64,000 bases of DNA from Sphingomonas sp. SORGH_AS_0950 (GTDB lineage: Bacteria; Pseudomonadota; Alphaproteobacteria; Sphingomonadales; Sphingomonadaceae): NCBI RefSeq assembly GCF_030818415.1, contig NZ_JAUTAE010000001.1:1901001-1965000 (forward strand), given 5' to 3'. The stretch's first letter is position 1; every line of letters begins with the position of its first letter. Below are positions 60,997 through 64,000 of the stretch, piece by piece. Under the pieces are notes generated by a model. That model worked only from the letters and a program-made list of their open reading frames with translations, made no database searches and was not told the DNA's origin. The translations under genes and the position numbers were made by a program.

Positions 60997-61169
60997 CTGC
61001 AAGGCGAACGGCGTCGACCCGCAGGCCTATATCGCTGACGTTATCGCCAAGGTCGCGGGCGACTGGCCTGCCAGCCGATGGGACGAACTCATGCCCTGGA
61101 ATTGGATGCCGCAGGTAGATCAGTCGACCGCACAAGCAGCATAATCTGCGGCCTCCACGCCACGCTTAC

Positions 61170-61177
61170 GTCGGTCG
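61170..61177. repeat. 8-bp target site duplication, right copy
   Basis: GTCGGTCG directly outside the IS right end, identical to 58580-58587. Confidence 0.9.
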
Positions 61178-61241
61178 CTGGTGTGGTGGCGCACAAACGA
61201 CGACGCCGCCCGTGAGGGCGGCGTGTCGCGTTCTATGGCGG

Positions 61242-61318
<77 letters not shown>

Positions 61319-61436
61319 ACTGAGCTGAGCCGCACGGCGGCACGCTTCATGCGTGGTGTCGTGGGGCTGAGCGCCCCGGGCGGAGTGCCCGAGGAAACAA
61401 GTGAATGGGTTTTGTGTGTATACGCGGACTATAATG

Positions 61437-61551
61437 CCTGGCGACGCCCTACTCTTCCACTGCTTGAGCAGTAGTACCATTGGCGCAGTCGGGTTTCACG
61501 GCCGAGTTCGGGATGGGATCGGGTGGGACACCGACGCTATGGCCACCAGGC
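61437..61551 (-). rRNA. rrf: 5S ribosomal RNA
   Basis: Minus-strand sequence begins GCCTGGTGGCCATAGCGTCG, contains CCGAACTCGGCCGTGAAAC and ends GGGCGTCGCCAGG. Length about 115 bases, with the 5' and 3' ends complementary. Ends are good to a base or two. Confidence 0.95.
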
Positions 61552-61684
61552 AATAGAGTCCGCGAATACTGACCCCGCTTTGTGGGCGGGGTGATGGGTA
61601 TAAAATCGATGCGTGCACTGGCTGTATTGATGACCGCACCCTGCCATCTAGCCCAGGGCTGATGGTGGGGGTGTGGAGCTCTCA

Positions 61685-64000
<2,316 letters not shown>

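Larger units (their letters stand above)
59490..61144 (+). pseudogene. tnpC: IS66 transposase TnpC, broken by palindrome insertions
   Basis: Starts at GTG 59490. The frame is normal through EVLKADKIHA (60221) but then meets TAG (60222-60224) inside a 24-bp palindrome (60223-60246). Homology resumes in the same frame at DTPVPVLDPGRGKTATGRLW. A 60-base in-frame palindromic insert follows (60306-60365), and a net 23-base insertion at 60975-60997 shifts the frame after VIQT; the genuine continuation CKANGVDPQAYIADVIAKVAG lies in another frame and ends at TAA 61142-61144. The leucine-zipper-like N-terminus, zinc-ribbon region (CTCPDCGG, CRSC) and DDE core are otherwise intact. It should encode no active transposase. 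Confidence 0.9.
58588..61169 (+). mobile_element. IS66-family insertion sequence (2,582 bp)
   Basis: Ends are imperfect terminal inverted repeats: left GTAAGCGTGG-N5-AGGCCGC (58588-58609) and right, read inverted from 61169, GTAAGCGTGG-N5-AGGCCGC. An 8-bp direct duplication GTCGGTCG flanks it. It carries tnpA, tnpB and a broken tnpC in the usual order. The exact duplication shows a single, unrearranged insertion. Confidence 0.95.

Overview
The window is GC-rich DNA from an alphaproteobacterium, most likely a Sphingomonas-type member of the Sphingomonadales. The main evidence is a circularly permuted two-piece tmRNA gene with the tag ANDNEALAIAA, an NDUFS4-like complex I subunit, a CstA-YbdD pair, several TonB-dependent receptors, and dense short palindromic repeats of the type ending in TTCGACTACGCTCAGG. 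This is an inference from gene content; no 16S sequence lies in the window.

Layout. 1-4.5 kb: end of a response regulator, its histidine kinase, a periplasmic trehalase and a short Hsp70-like protein. 4.6-9.6 kb: a TonB-dependent receptor behind a four-unit PHO-box-like array, and malic enzyme MaeB. 9.7-12.8 kb: a ParE-type toxin-antitoxin pair whose toxin gene overlaps the start of mutS. 13-17.4 kb: permuted ssrA, an Rrf2 regulator, mscL, and a LemA/TPM/TPM/Nudix operon. 17.8-27.2 kb: a complex I accessory subunit, helicase HrpB, polyprenyl diphosphate synthase, chorismate mutase with a thymidylate kinase, an FMN reductase, a DUF4253 protein and CstA-YbdD. 27.7-29.9 kb: secE, nusG, rplK and rplA.

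30-46.6 kb is a sugar-acid and glycan utilisation region. A FadR-type regulator, KDG kinase and a uxuA-uxaC-uxuB operon form a hexuronate pathway. Beside it are a GH43 glycosidase, a DUF6445 protein, a large TonB-dependent receptor, a complete flavin-dependent tryptophan-halogenase-like enzyme, a LacI regulator and a GH3 beta-glucosidase. Three identical 12-base palindromes (GTAACCGGTTAC) upstream of the receptor and of the GH3 gene tie these genes into one local LacI regulon. The likely logic is outer-membrane uptake of oligosaccharide, cleavage by GH43 and GH3, and breakdown of released hexuronates to KDG-phosphate.

46.7-58.5 kb holds mixed metabolic and stress genes: DUF2252, DUF2076, a cupin with a gluconolactonase-like protein, Dps with a Rieske/FAD reductase, an alpha/beta hydrolase fused to a gluconate-dehydrogenase subunit-3-like domain followed by a GMC oxidoreductase, an M13 peptidase, and an ABM-domain membrane protein. 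58.6-61.2 kb is an IS66-family element with exact 8-bp target duplications. Its transposase gene is broken by two inverted copies of a genomic REP palindrome and also carries a third, in-frame palindromic insert. The window ends, on the minus strand, in an rRNA operon tail: 23S (partial), 5S and initiator tRNA-Met.

The best candidates for something undescribed are the palindromes inside the IS66 transposase, which catch small repeats in the act of inserting, and the LacI-controlled receptor/DUF6445/halogenase/glycosidase set.
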